From: JAFASC01 sp034669525 | GTDB lineage: Bacteria > Pseudomonadota > Alphaproteobacteria > Rhizobiales > Beijerinckiaceae | Assembly (NCBI GenBank): GCA_034669525.1 | Contig: JAXDNH010000135.1 | Location: 1 to 19,270 of the forward strand | Direction of reading: 5' to 3' | Length of the DNA: 19,270 nucleotides | Shown: one piece after another, positions 1-7,122 of the stretch | Layout of the letters: the number at the start of each line of letters is the position of its first letter | Numbering within the stretch: the first letter of the stretch is position 1 | Made by a program: the position numbers and the translations under genes | The notes under the pieces: generated by a model | Databases searched by the model: none | What the model saw: only the letters and a program-made list of their open reading frames with translations | Told to the model about the DNA's origin: nothing

Positions 1-288
1 CGACAACAGGAAAACGAGATTGAGGATCACGACGGGCCGGCCGGCATGCGGCGCGTAAGCGAGTCGCCGCTGGTGACTGAGCCAGAATATGCCGGCGACG
101 ATGAAACTGAGGAGCAGGGCTACAAGATGCGAGCCGTAGGCGTGCCAAATCGCCATCCAATTTGGTGCGGGTGCAACCAACTGTCCCTTCGGATGGTCAT
201 AAGCAAGCAGCGTCATCGCGACGCCGAAGATGGTGTTGCTCAGCGCCTCGAGTCGGCGCATTTCGAAAAGATTGGTTTCTTTGGCCAT
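1..288 (-). CDS. TMEM175-family (DUF1211) potassium channel-like protein, 3' end outside window
   Basis: Reading the minus strand from an ATG at 286-288 gives 96 codons open to the left edge, so the gene is cut by the window. The N-terminus has RRLEALSN (residues 11-18) followed by the hydrophobic TIFGVAMTLLAY. This fits the R-x-E-A-x-S-[DN] start of the first helix in the TMEM175/DUF1211 family of potassium-conducting membrane proteins. Further hydrophobic stretches lie at about residues 49-70 (ending FWLSHQRR, resembling the family's W-x-x-H-x-R segment) and 85-96. No strong Shine-Dalgarno precedes the ATG, and a TTG at 298-300 is an alternative start. Divergent from the SDR gene across 114 bp. 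The family call is from motif memory; the ion transported is inferred from the family only. Confidence 0.7.
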   Translation of the reverse strand, partial: MAKETNLFEMRRLEALSNTIFGVAMTLLAYDHPKGQLVAPAPNWMAIWHAYGSHLVALLLSFIVAGIFWLSHQRRLAYAPHAGRPVVILNLVFLLS

Positions 289-402
289 TGATTGCCCCAA
301 AAAGCACGGAGCGCCGTTGCCTGTCGGGCCCGCCACTTTCCCCATGCTGACCAGCCTCTATCTTAGCCGCGATCGAGATCAATAGGCGCGCAGGATCGCA
401 GG

Positions 403-1197
403 ATGAAGATCGATCTTTCCGGGAAAGCCGCCATCGTGACCGGTTCCACAGAGGGAATCGGTTACGCGATCGCGGCCGGCCTCGCCGAGGCGGGTGCGCG
501 CGTCGTCGTCAATGGCCGCACGCAGGCGAAGGTGGATGAGGCGCTCGCGGGCTTGAAGAATAAAGTACCGAACGCCGCGGCGGAGGGATTTGCCGGCGAT
601 CTCTCGATGGCGGAAGGTTGCGCCGCGCTCCTGAGCGCATTCCCGCAGGCGGACATCCTCGTCAACAATCTCGGCATTTATCAAGCAAAACCCTTCTTCG
701 ACATACCCGATGAAGACTGGGAGCGCTTCTTCCAAACCAATGTCATGTCGGGCGTGCGTCTTACGCGCGGCTACATGAAAGGCATGCTCGAACGCAATTG
801 GGGCCGGGTCATCTTCCTGTCGTCGGAATCGGGCGTGAATATCCCGGACGACATGCTGCATTACGGCTTTACCAAAACGGCCGTGCTCGCGCTGTCGCGC
901 GGTCTCGCCAAACTTGCGCGCGGGACCGGCGTGACGGTGAACGCCGTGCTGCCCGGCCCGACCATGTCGGCCGGCGTCGAACGCATGCTCAAAGGCGCCG
1001 CGGAGAAGAGCGGCAAGACGCTCGAGCAGGTCGGCGCCGAATTCGTCAAGACGAAGCGCGCGACCTCGATTATTCAGCGCGTCGCCTCCGCCGAGGAAGT
1101 CGCGAACATGGTCGTTTATGCCTGCTCGCCTCAAGCTTCCGCGACGACCGGCGCGGCGTTGCGCGTCGAAGGCGGCATCGTCGAGGCGATCGCCTGA
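403..1197 (+). CDS. SDR-family NAD(P)-dependent oxidoreductase
   Basis: A classical short-chain dehydrogenase/reductase of 264 aa, the usual length. It shows the nucleotide-binding motif TGSTEGIG (residues 13-20), NNLG (88-91, a variant of NNAG), the active-site Asn113, catalytic Ser141, and the YxxxK pair Tyr154/Lys158, so the Asn-Ser-Tyr-Lys tetrad is complete. The C-terminal TTGAALRVEGG resembles the substrate-loop end of FabG-like SDRs. It should be a cytosolic, soluble enzyme reducing a carbonyl or oxidising an alcohol; the substrate cannot be read from sequence. An AGG-containing ribosome site sits just before the ATG. It is followed after 117 bp by the sorbosone-dehydrogenase-like gene on the same strand, so a shared carbohydrate or alcohol pathway is possible but only inferred. 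The long antisense frame over it is a codon-bias shadow. Confidence 0.9.
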   Translation: MKIDLSGKAAIVTGSTEGIGYAIAAGLAEAGARVVVNGRTQAKVDEALAGLKNKVPNAAAEGFAGDLSMAEGCAALLSAFPQADILVNNLGIYQAKPFFDIPDEDWERFFQTNVMSGVRLTRGYMKGMLERNWGRVIFLSSESGVNIPDDMLHYGFTKTAVLALSRGLAKLARGTGVTVNAVLPGPTMSAGVERMLKGAAEKSGKTLEQVGAEFVKTKRATSIIQRVASAEEVANMVVYACSPQASATTGAALRVEGGIVEAIA

Positions 1198-1314
1198 CCC
1201 GGTTTCCGCGACCGGTCAAATCCGAACGATTCAAATCTGCCGCGGGGTGGTGGAACAGCCCCGCACGATATGCCATGCTTGCCTCCGGCCATCATAAGCC
1301 CGGGAGGAAAAAAC

Positions 1315-2595
1315 ATGTTGCGGATTGTATCGCGCGGCGCGCTCTACGCCGCTTGTGCGCTTGGCATCGCGCTGGTTCAGCCGAGCGCCTCAAACGCGCA
1401 AGGGCAAGCACAAAAGCCAGGCCTGAAATACTATAAGTCGGACACCAAGGAATTCTGGGAACATCCGCCACCGGATTGGTTCCTCGGCGACGAGACCGAA
1501 GCGCAGAAGGGCCTCGCACCCAAGGACGGTCCGCCGACCGGAATTTCCGGCGCCGAACTCCAGAACAGCCTCAAGAACATCAAGCTGCCGGCGGGCTTTT
1601 CGATCAGCGTCTATGCGGAAGGCGTTCTCGCGGCACGGCAGATGGCATGGGGCGACAAAGGCACGCTCTTCGTCGGCTCCTTCGGGCTCGGCAATGTTTA
1701 CGCAATTACCGATCAGGGCGGCAAGAAGACAGTCAAGACGATCCTCAAAGGCCTGAATATGCCGACGGGACTCGCCTATCGTGATGGTGCTCTCTACGTG
1801 ATCGCGGTCGACAAGCTCATCCGCTACGATCATCCGGAAGACAATCTCGACAAGATGCCGGAAGGCAAGGTCGTCTATGACGACATGCCGAGCTACGCGG
1901 CGCATGGCTGGAAATATATCGCAGTCGACAAGGACGGCTGGTTCTATCTTCCGTTCGGACCGCCCTTCAACGTCGGCCTGCCGCCGACCAGCGTCTCGCA
2001 GATACGCCGCGTCGATCCGAAAACCGGATTGGCCGAAATCGTCGCGCTTGGGGTGCGCAACAGCGTCGGCGGCGATGTCGATCCCCGGACCGGGCGCTAC
2101 TGGTTCACCGAGAACGCCCGCGATTGGATCAGCGACGATCTGCCGAGCGACAAGCTCAACATGATCTCGAAAATCGGCGAGCATTTCGGCTATCCCTATT
2201 GTCACCAGGGCGATCTGCCGGACGACAAGTTCGCCATGGGCCATAAGTGCAGCGAGTTCACGCCGCCGGTGCTCAATCTCGGCGCGCATGTGGCGCCGCT
2301 CGGCATGAAGTTCTACACCGGCGACCAATTCCCGGCGGAATACAAGAACAACATCCTGATCGCCGAACACGGCTCGTGGAACCGGCATAATTACCAGGGT
2401 GCCCGCGTCATGCGTGTCATCGCCGATCCCGACGGCAAGAACGCAAAACAGGAGGAGTTCGCATCCGGCTGGCTCAAGGGGCCGCAGGATTTCTATGGAC
2501 GGCCGAATGATATCATCGTGGCAAAGGATGGATCGATCCTGGTCGCGGACGATTGGGCCGGCGCGATCTATCAGATCAGCTACAAAAAGCAGTAG
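1315..2595 (+). CDS. Secreted L-sorbosone dehydrogenase-like / PQQ-dependent sugar dehydrogenase family protein
   Basis: Start chosen at ATG 1315, preceded by GGGAGG at 1303-1308; an in-frame ATG at 1270 would spoil the signal peptide. The 426-aa product begins MLRIVSRGALYAACALGIAL and has a likely cleavage after SNA (near residue 29), so it is periplasmic. After a W/P-rich segment (about residues 40-80) comes a beta-propeller of the COG2133 type. Family-like marks are AAHGWKY (His197, probable catalytic base), GVRNSVGG (Arg248), WFTENARD (263-270), HFGYPYCH (290-297), AEHGSWNR (350-357) and GRPNDI near the end. Cys296 and Cys312 could form a disulfide. Relatives oxidise sugars or aldehydes with PQQ and pass electrons to a cytochrome; the dihaem cytochrome c gene lies just downstream. 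No pqq biosynthesis gene is in the window, and substrate and cofactor are inferred. Confidence 0.85.
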   Translation: MLRIVSRGALYAACALGIALVQPSASNAQGQAQKPGLKYYKSDTKEFWEHPPPDWFLGDETEAQKGLAPKDGPPTGISGAELQNSLKNIKLPAGFSISVYAEGVLAARQMAWGDKGTLFVGSFGLGNVYAITDQGGKKTVKTILKGLNMPTGLAYRDGALYVIAVDKLIRYDHPEDNLDKMPEGKVVYDDMPSYAAHGWKYIAVDKDGWFYLPFGPPFNVGLPPTSVSQIRRVDPKTGLAEIVALGVRNSVGGDVDPRTGRYWFTENARDWISDDLPSDKLNMISKIGEHFGYPYCHQGDLPDDKFAMGHKCSEFTPPVLNLGAHVAPLGMKFYTGDQFPAEYKNNILIAEHGSWNRHNYQGARVMRVIADPDGKNAKQEEFASGWLKGPQDFYGRPNDIIVAKDGSILVADDWAGAIYQISYKKQ

Positions 2596-2603
2596 CGCGT
2601 CAT

Positions 2604-2622
2604 GCCCGGGCCCGTCCCGGGC
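2604..2622. repeat. Short GC-rich palindrome after the dehydrogenase gene
   Basis: GCCCGGG (2604-2610) and CCCGGGC (2616-2622) form a 7-bp stem with a 5-nt loop, nine bases past the stop codon. The flanking CATGCCCGGG wording resembles dispersed intergenic palindromes common in Bradyrhizobium-like genomes. There is no T-tract, so it is not a standard intrinsic terminator. It may stabilise the 3' end of the upstream message. Confidence 0.55.
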
Positions 2623-2646
2623 GTCGCTGGAAATGCGCCCTATAAC

Positions 2647-2677
2647 GTCATGGCCGGGCCAAAGCCCGGCCATTGAC
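2647..2677. repeat. Long palindrome between dehydrogenase and cytochrome genes
   Basis: GTCA-TGGCCGGGC (2647-2659), a CAAA loop (2660-2663), and GCCCGGCCA-T-TGAC (2664-2677) pair over 13 bp with a single bulged T at 2673. With the preceding palindrome it fills most of the 105-bp spacer. It looks like one unit of a dispersed intergenic palindromic repeat family (inference), and in RNA would make a very stable hairpin that could uncouple expression of the two flanking genes. No T-run follows. Confidence 0.65.
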
Positions 2678-2700
2678 GTTCTTGAAGTCCGGAACTGACG

Positions 2701-3303
2701 ATGAACCCCGCTTCGCGTCTATCTCCCAACGATCGCGCGATTCTCGCCGCGGCACTTTGCACTCTCATCGGCTCGCCGCTTGCAGCGCAGAACGATGAAG
2801 GCAAAGCCAAATTCGAGGCTTGCGCGGCGTGCCACAATGCAAACGGCATCTCGACGACCGAGAAGACTCCGTCCCTCGCCGGACAGACGGATCGCTATGT
2901 GCAGTGGCAGTTGGTCTATTTCCGCAGCGGCATCCGCAAAAGTCCGAGCATGAATCCCATTGCTGAGGCTTTGAGCAACGAGGACATCCGCGACCTCGGC
3001 GCCTATATCGCGCAATTGCCGCCGGCTGAACCGGCGGCACCAACGCAGCCCGATCTCGTCGAAAAGGGCCATGCGCTCGCCGCGCAAAACCGCTGCGCCG
3101 CCTGTCACGGCGAGAAGCTCGAAGGCAACGGCGCCGCGGCAAGGCTATCTGGCCAACGCGAAGACTATCTCCTGAAAGCCCTGGAGGATTTTAAGGCCGG
3201 CAAGCGCGTCGGCGGTGGAATGGCGGCTATGGCTGACGTCGTCTATCCGCTGTCGGAAGACGATCTGCCCGCACTTGCGGCTTACGCTGCAAGCGTGCGC
3301 TGA
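2701..3303 (+). CDS. Periplasmic dihaem cytochrome c (c4/c553-like)
   Basis: The 200-aa product has an N-terminal hydrophobic segment (AILAAALCTLIGSPLAA, residues 13-29) consistent with a Sec signal ending near AAQ. Two CxxCH haem-attachment sites follow: CAACH at 41-45 and CAACH at 132-136. Each half has a candidate axial methionine: Met84 in SPSMNP, and Met174 or Met177 in GGGMAAM. The two halves look like a duplicated single-haem domain, as in cytochrome c4. Role: soluble periplasmic electron carrier. Its position 105 bp after a PQQ-type dehydrogenase gene suggests it takes electrons from that enzyme to a terminal oxidase (inference). Only a weak ribosome site (GGAACTGACG) precedes the ATG. 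Confidence 0.9.
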   Translation: MNPASRLSPNDRAILAAALCTLIGSPLAAQNDEGKAKFEACAACHNANGISTTEKTPSLAGQTDRYVQWQLVYFRSGIRKSPSMNPIAEALSNEDIRDLGAYIAQLPPAEPAAPTQPDLVEKGHALAAQNRCAACHGEKLEGNGAAARLSGQREDYLLKALEDFKAGKRVGGGMAAMADVVYPLSEDDLPALAAYAASVR

Positions 3304-3319
3304 CGCTATCCGCGGCGCA

Positions 3320-4489
3320 GTGAGGCCATTACCGCGATTTCTGCTGCTTTACGCAGCCTTGTATGCAGGCTTCGGGCTTGCATCTCCCTTCACGCCCGCG
3401 CTGCTTCACGAGCGCGGCCTCAACGTCACATCAATCGGGCTCTTTCTCGCGCTGGGAACGGCAATCCGCGCCTTGAGCGCACCCTTGGCGGGACGCGTTG
3501 CCGACCGGCTCGCGGCGTTACGGCCGACATTGTCGCTCTGTGCCGGAGCGGCGGCATTGGCAAGTTTGCTTTTGCTGGTGCCGCGCCATCCCGCGCTGAT
3601 TCTCGGCATTCTCTTCCTTTATTCGGTCGCGCTTGCTCCCGTCGTGCCGTTGTCCGATGCGCTGGCGCTCGGCGCTGCGAAGCCCGACGCCAGCTTGCGG
3701 CAGGCGGGCTTTCGCTATGGCTGGGTTCGCGGCACCGGGTCGGCCGCCTTCATTGTCGGCGCACTCGCGGGCGGCCAAGTCATCGCGAGCTTCGGCCTCT
3801 CCGCGATTTTGGTTGTGAGCGCTGCATGTCTGTTCGGGGCGACAATCGCCGCCTGGTTCGTACCGGAATTGCGGCGTGATGCACCTCTAGCCGCCGAGCG
3901 CGTCAATTTTCGCGAGGCATTTTTATTGTTTCGCATCCCGGCATTCCGTCGCGTCCTGGTCATTGCGGCGCTCGTACTCGGCGGCCACGCTCTGCACGAC
4001 AATTTCGCCGTGATCCGCTGGCGCGACCAGGGCATGGATGCGCGCACGATCAGCATTCTCTGGTCGGAATCCGTGGCGGCGGAAGTGGTCGTCTTCTTCT
4101 TTATCGGCGAACCGCTGCTCCGCCGCATCGGACCGGCCGCCGCGGCAGCCCTTTCCGCCGGCGCTGCCATGCTGCGCTGGATCATCATGGGCGCGACCGC
4201 CGCGGTGCCGGCCATGGCCTTGATCGAGCCGCTGCACGGGCTGACATTCGCGCTTCTGCACCTCACCTGCATGCAAGTGCTGACGCAAACCGTGCCGCGT
4301 GAACTCGCCGCCACTTCCCAGGCGGTCTACGGTACGGTTGGCGTCGGCATTGCGACGAGTGCGCTCACTTTCGTGTCCGGTGAACTCTATTCGCTCTTTG
4401 CCGCGCACGCCTTCTGGTTTATGGCTGCGCTCAGTCTGTTGGCGCTGCCGCTGACGCGCGGCTTGCGGAGTTCCGCTGACCCGAGCTAA
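3320..4489 (+). CDS. MFS transporter, 3-phenylpropionate permease (HcaT)-like subgroup
   Basis: Start set at GTG 3320, 16 bp after the cytochrome stop; the same frame opens further upstream inside the cytochrome gene, but those residues (MEWRLW...) are polar and unlike the family. The 389-aa product is hydrophobic throughout, with roughly 11-12 membrane segments. Visible family marks are GRVADR (58-63, the loop 2-3 motif), RYGWVRGTGS (132-141), ALHDNFAVIRW (about 224-234) and LWSESVAAE (247-255), which resemble the MFS_1-like/HcaT subgroup. Function: inner-membrane transport of a small organic compound, probably proton-coupled; substrate unknown. It may supply or clear the substrate or product of the upstream oxidoreductases (inference). 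No good Shine-Dalgarno is seen, so the exact start is uncertain. Confidence 0.82.
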   Translation: MRPLPRFLLLYAALYAGFGLASPFTPALLHERGLNVTSIGLFLALGTAIRALSAPLAGRVADRLAALRPTLSLCAGAAALASLLLLVPRHPALILGILFLYSVALAPVVPLSDALALGAAKPDASLRQAGFRYGWVRGTGSAAFIVGALAGGQVIASFGLSAILVVSAACLFGATIAAWFVPELRRDAPLAAERVNFREAFLLFRIPAFRRVLVIAALVLGGHALHDNFAVIRWRDQGMDARTISILWSESVAAEVVVFFFIGEPLLRRIGPAAAAALSAGAAMLRWIIMGATAAVPAMALIEPLHGLTFALLHLTCMQVLTQTVPRELAATSQAVYGTVGVGIATSALTFVSGELYSLFAAHAFWFMAALSLLALPLTRGLRSSADPS

Positions 4490-4513
4490 GCCATTAGAGA
4501 TCGGCGATTTCGC

Positions 4514-4542
4514 TTGCATTTCGCCGGCCCACTAGCTAGATA
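4514..4542 (+). promoter_or_regulatory. Candidate sigma-70-type promoter for the rimP operon leader
   Basis: TTGCAT (4514-4519) and TAGATA (4537-4542) are separated by exactly 17 bp. The -35 has the TTG core; the -10 is weak (3 of 6). Transcription would start near 4550, giving a leader of about 75 nt that ends at the terminator. The -35 lies in the loop of an inverted repeat CGGCGA (4502-4507)/TCGCCG (4521-4526). Motif reading only. Confidence 0.35.
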
Positions 4543-4591
4543 ACCTCTAGTTTCCGTCTCATATGGCTCATGAGTTCCATGGGCTCCTTTG

Positions 4592-4624
4592 AGAGTGGGG
4601 CCCGCCCGGGACCCGCTCTTTTTT
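4592..4624 (+). terminator. Intrinsic terminator / putative attenuator ahead of rimP
   Basis: AGAGTGGG (4592-4599) pairs with CCCGCTCT (4612-4619) through one G-U pair, with a further CCC/GGG inner stem (4601-4603/4608-4610). Six T residues run on from the stem (4619-4624). This is a textbook Rho-independent terminator. It lies 103 bp after the MFS stop and only 22 bp before the first rimP start codon. It may end the upstream transcript, or act as a regulated attenuator in the rimP-nusA leader. Confidence 0.8.
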
Positions 4625-4646
4625 ATTACCCGGCGGTCCTCTTCCG

Positions 4647-5504
4647 ATGGCCCGCCGGCGCAATCGACGCCACCTGGAACAGGGCTGCTTGCAAGAGACC
4701 CCCACCGCGCATATCGCACAAACCGGCGTGAGCAGCGACGCTCCGCTCGATGAGCCGCGCCTTGTCGAAGAGACGGGAATCGCGGCGCGCATCGCGCACA
4801 TCGCAGGGCCAGTGCTACAGGGGCTTGGCTATCGCCTGGTGCGCGTGAAACTCGGTGCGCAGCACGGCACGAACGTGCAGATCATGGCCGAGCGGCCGGA
4901 CGGCACGATGTCGATCGGCGATTGCGAGGCGGCAAGCCAAGCGCTCTCGCCGGTGCTCGATCTCGAAGATCCGGTCGCGCAGGAATACCGGTTGGAAATG
5001 TCGTCGCCTGGGATCGATCGGCCGCTTGTGCGCCTCTCGGATTTCCGCCGCGCCTTCGGACATGAAGCGCGCGTCGAACTCGCAGTGCCGGCGGCAAGCG
5101 GACGTAAGCGCTTTCGCGGGACGATCTCAGGGATAGAGGGAAACGAGATTGCCGACGCGATCCTGCTTCTCGATGTCACCGATCCTTCGCCCGACGAGGA
5201 GAAGCGCGTCCGCATTCAGTTGCGCGATCTCGAAGAAGCCAGGCTCGTCTTGACGGACGCGCTGATTCGCGCCGCGCTGAGGGCCGGCAAGGCGGCGCTC
5301 GAAGAGCCCGCAACAGATGAAGAGAGCGCAGAGGCGGCACCGCTCCCGCAACGCGGACCCGGCCGCTTCTCCGCGCGCAAAGGACACAAACCGAAACGCC
5401 TCGTGCCTGCCGGCGTGCAGGCATCCCCAAAGAAACCAGGCGGACGGCCCGATGCCGAACGCCACAAGCCGTTTGTAAGACTAGGAGACTCTCATGGCGA
5501 TTAG
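4647..5504 (+). CDS. rimP: Ribosome maturation factor RimP
   Basis: RimP binds the 30S subunit and assists its late assembly. The core runs from about residue 37 (LVEETGIAARIA) through GYRLVRVKL, QIMAERPDGTMSIGDCE and the signature SSPGIDRPL (119-127) to about residue 200. A basic, low-complexity tail (about 230-285) follows, as is common in alphaproteobacteria; E. coli RimP is only about 150 aa. The start is uncertain: ATG 4647 gives 285 aa but has no clear ribosome site, and TTG 4689 and GTG 4728 are in-frame alternatives nearer the conserved part. A TTGCAA-N17-TATCGC pair at 4689-4717 would only make sense with a start at 4728. The gene overlaps nusA by 11 nt, so the two are translationally coupled. 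First gene of the operon. Confidence 0.92.
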   Translation: MARRRNRRHLEQGCLQETPTAHIAQTGVSSDAPLDEPRLVEETGIAARIAHIAGPVLQGLGYRLVRVKLGAQHGTNVQIMAERPDGTMSIGDCEAASQALSPVLDLEDPVAQEYRLEMSSPGIDRPLVRLSDFRRAFGHEARVELAVPAASGRKRFRGTISGIEGNEIADAILLLDVTDPSPDEEKRVRIQLRDLEEARLVLTDALIRAALRAGKAALEEPATDEESAEAAPLPQRGPGRFSARKGHKPKRLVPAGVQASPKKPGGRPDAERHKPFVRLGDSHGD

Positions 5505-7098
5505 CGCCAACAGGCTCGAACTCCTGCAGATCGCGGATGCGGTCGCGCGCGAGAAATCGATCGACCGCTCGATCGTGATCGAATCGATGGAAGACGCGCT
5601 GCAGAAAGCGGCGCGCTCGCGCTATGGTCAGGAGACCGAAGTTCGCGCCGAAATCAATCCAAAGACCGGCGAAGTGCGGTTTTCGCGTCTTCTGCTCGTC
5701 ACCGACGACGTCGAGAACGACGCGATTCAGATTTCGCTGACCGATGCACGTAAGCGCAATCCGGCGGCAGAAATCGGCGACTGGATTTCAGAGACGCTGC
5801 CGCCCTTCGATTTCGGCCGCATCGCCGCGCAATCGGCCAAGCAGGTCATCGTGCAGAAGGTGCGCGAGGCAGAGCGTGACCGCCAATATGAAGAATACAA
5901 GGACCGCATCGGCGAGATCATCAACGGCGTCGTCAAGCGTGTCGAATACGGCAACGTAATCGTCGATCTCGGCCGCGGCGAGGCGATCATCCGCCGCGAC
6001 GAGATGATCCCGCGCGAACTCTTCCGCCCGGGCGATCGCGCGCGCGCCTATGTCTATGACGTCCGGCGCGAACAGCGCGGCCCGCAGATTTTCCTGTCGC
6101 GCACGCATCCGCAATTCATGGCGAAACTTTTCCGCCAGGAAGTGCCGGAAATCTATGACGGCATTATCGAGGTGAAATCGGTCGCGCGCGATCCCGGATC
6201 GCGCGCCAAGATCGGCGTGATCTCGCGCGATTCCTCGATCGATCCGGTCGGCGCCTGCGTCGGCATGCGCGGTTCGCGCGTGCAGGCGGTGGTCAACGAG
6301 CTGCAGGGCGAGAAGATCGATATCATCCCGTGGTCGCCGGATGCCGCGACCTTCATCGTCAATGCTCTGCAGCCGGCCGAAGTCGTCAAGGTCGTGCTCG
6401 ATGAGGATTCCTCCCGCATTGAAGTCGTCGTGCCCGATGACCAGCTATCCCTGGCGATCGGCCGGCGCGGACAGAACGTGCGTCTTGCCTCCCAGCTCAC
6501 CGGCTGGGACATCGACATCATGACCGAAGCGGAAGAATCCGAGCGTCGTCAGAAGGAGTTCATCGAGCGCACGAATACCTTCATGCAGGCGCTGGACGTC
6601 GATGAAGTTGTCGGCCAGCTGCTTGCGTCGGAAGGTTTCCGCTCAATCGAGGAACTCGCCTACGTCGACCCATCGGAACTCGCCGGTATCGAGGGTTTCG
6701 ATGAGGATACCGCGCAGGAAATCCATTCACGCGCGCAGAACTATCTCGCCCGCATCGAAGCCGAGAACGATGAGCGGCGCCGCGAACTCGGTGTTGCCGA
6801 TGAGTTGAAGGAAATCGAAGGCATCACGACCGCGATGTTGGTCAAATTCGGCGAGAATGATGTGAAGAGCGTCGAGGACCTCGCCGGCTGCGCGACGGAC
6901 GATCTCGTCGGCTGGACCGAGAAGAAGGATGCCGAGACCGTCAGCCATCCGGGTTTCCTGGAGGGGTTCGACGTCTCGCGCGAAGAGGCGGAGGCGATGA
7001 TCATGAATGCGCGTGTCAAGGCGGGCTGGGTCGACGAAGCCGATTTGCATCCGGCGAAAGAAACTGAAGAGGCAGAGCCGCAGCATGCTGCGGAGTGA
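5494..7098 (+). CDS. nusA: Transcription termination/antitermination protein NusA
   Basis: NusA binds RNA polymerase and nascent RNA, and modulates pausing, termination and antitermination. The 534-aa product has the N-terminal polymerase-binding domain (about 1-130), an S1 domain (about 138-202, starting GEIINGVVKRVEYGN), two KH domains with GMRGSRV (257-263) and IGRRGQNV (322-329), and two C-terminal acidic/helix-hairpin-helix repeats (about 360-420 and 435-510). Such C-terminal repeats are typical of proteobacterial NusA. A good ribosome site AGGAG (5483-5487) lies 6 nt before the ATG, inside the end of rimP. Since NusA acts at terminators, the hairpin upstream of rimP is a natural site for autoregulation (inference). 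Confidence 0.98.
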   Translation: MAISANRLELLQIADAVAREKSIDRSIVIESMEDALQKAARSRYGQETEVRAEINPKTGEVRFSRLLLVTDDVENDAIQISLTDARKRNPAAEIGDWISETLPPFDFGRIAAQSAKQVIVQKVREAERDRQYEEYKDRIGEIINGVVKRVEYGNVIVDLGRGEAIIRRDEMIPRELFRPGDRARAYVYDVRREQRGPQIFLSRTHPQFMAKLFRQEVPEIYDGIIEVKSVARDPGSRAKIGVISRDSSIDPVGACVGMRGSRVQAVVNELQGEKIDIIPWSPDAATFIVNALQPAEVVKVVLDEDSSRIEVVVPDDQLSLAIGRRGQNVRLASQLTGWDIDIMTEAEESERRQKEFIERTNTFMQALDVDEVVGQLLASEGFRSIEELAYVDPSELAGIEGFDEDTAQEIHSRAQNYLARIEAENDERRRELGVADELKEIEGITTAMLVKFGENDVKSVEDLAGCATDDLVGWTEKKDAETVSHPGFLEGFDVSREEAEAMIMNARVKAGWVDEADLHPAKETEEAEPQHAAE

Positions 7099-7105
7099 GA
7101 AACTC

Positions 7106-7112
7106 AAGGAGG
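7106..7112 (+). promoter_or_regulatory. Ribosome binding site that sets the ylxR start
   Basis: AAGGAGG (7106-7112) is a near-perfect Shine-Dalgarno. The first in-frame candidate, TTG 7114, is only 1 nt away and cannot be used with it. GTG 7123 lies 10 nt downstream; TTG 7126 and GTG 7129 are also possible. GTG 7123 is preferred. Confidence 0.7.
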
Positions 7113-7122
7113 CTTGGGCGGC

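Noticed and set aside
379..1134. 251-aa minus-strand open frame over the SDR gene
   Set aside because: Antisense to a gene with a complete SDR motif set; composition is His/Arg/Asp-rich with no recognisable family, as expected of antisense shadows in GC-rich DNA.
1199..1264. Small hairpins CCGGT/ACCGG (1199-1215) and GCGGGG/CCCCGC (1242-1264) between the SDR and dehydrogenase genes
   Set aside because: Stems of 5-6 bp without a T-run are common by chance in DNA of this composition; not convincing as a terminator or operator.
1390..2673. 427-aa minus-strand open frame over the dehydrogenase gene
   Set aside because: Antisense to a well-conserved propeller enzyme; long only because GC-rich codon bias removes stops on the opposite strand.
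3215..3319. Upstream extension of the MFS frame into the cytochrome gene
   Set aside because: The added 35 residues are polar and overlap conserved cytochrome coding sequence; GTG 3320 starts the first membrane segment properly.
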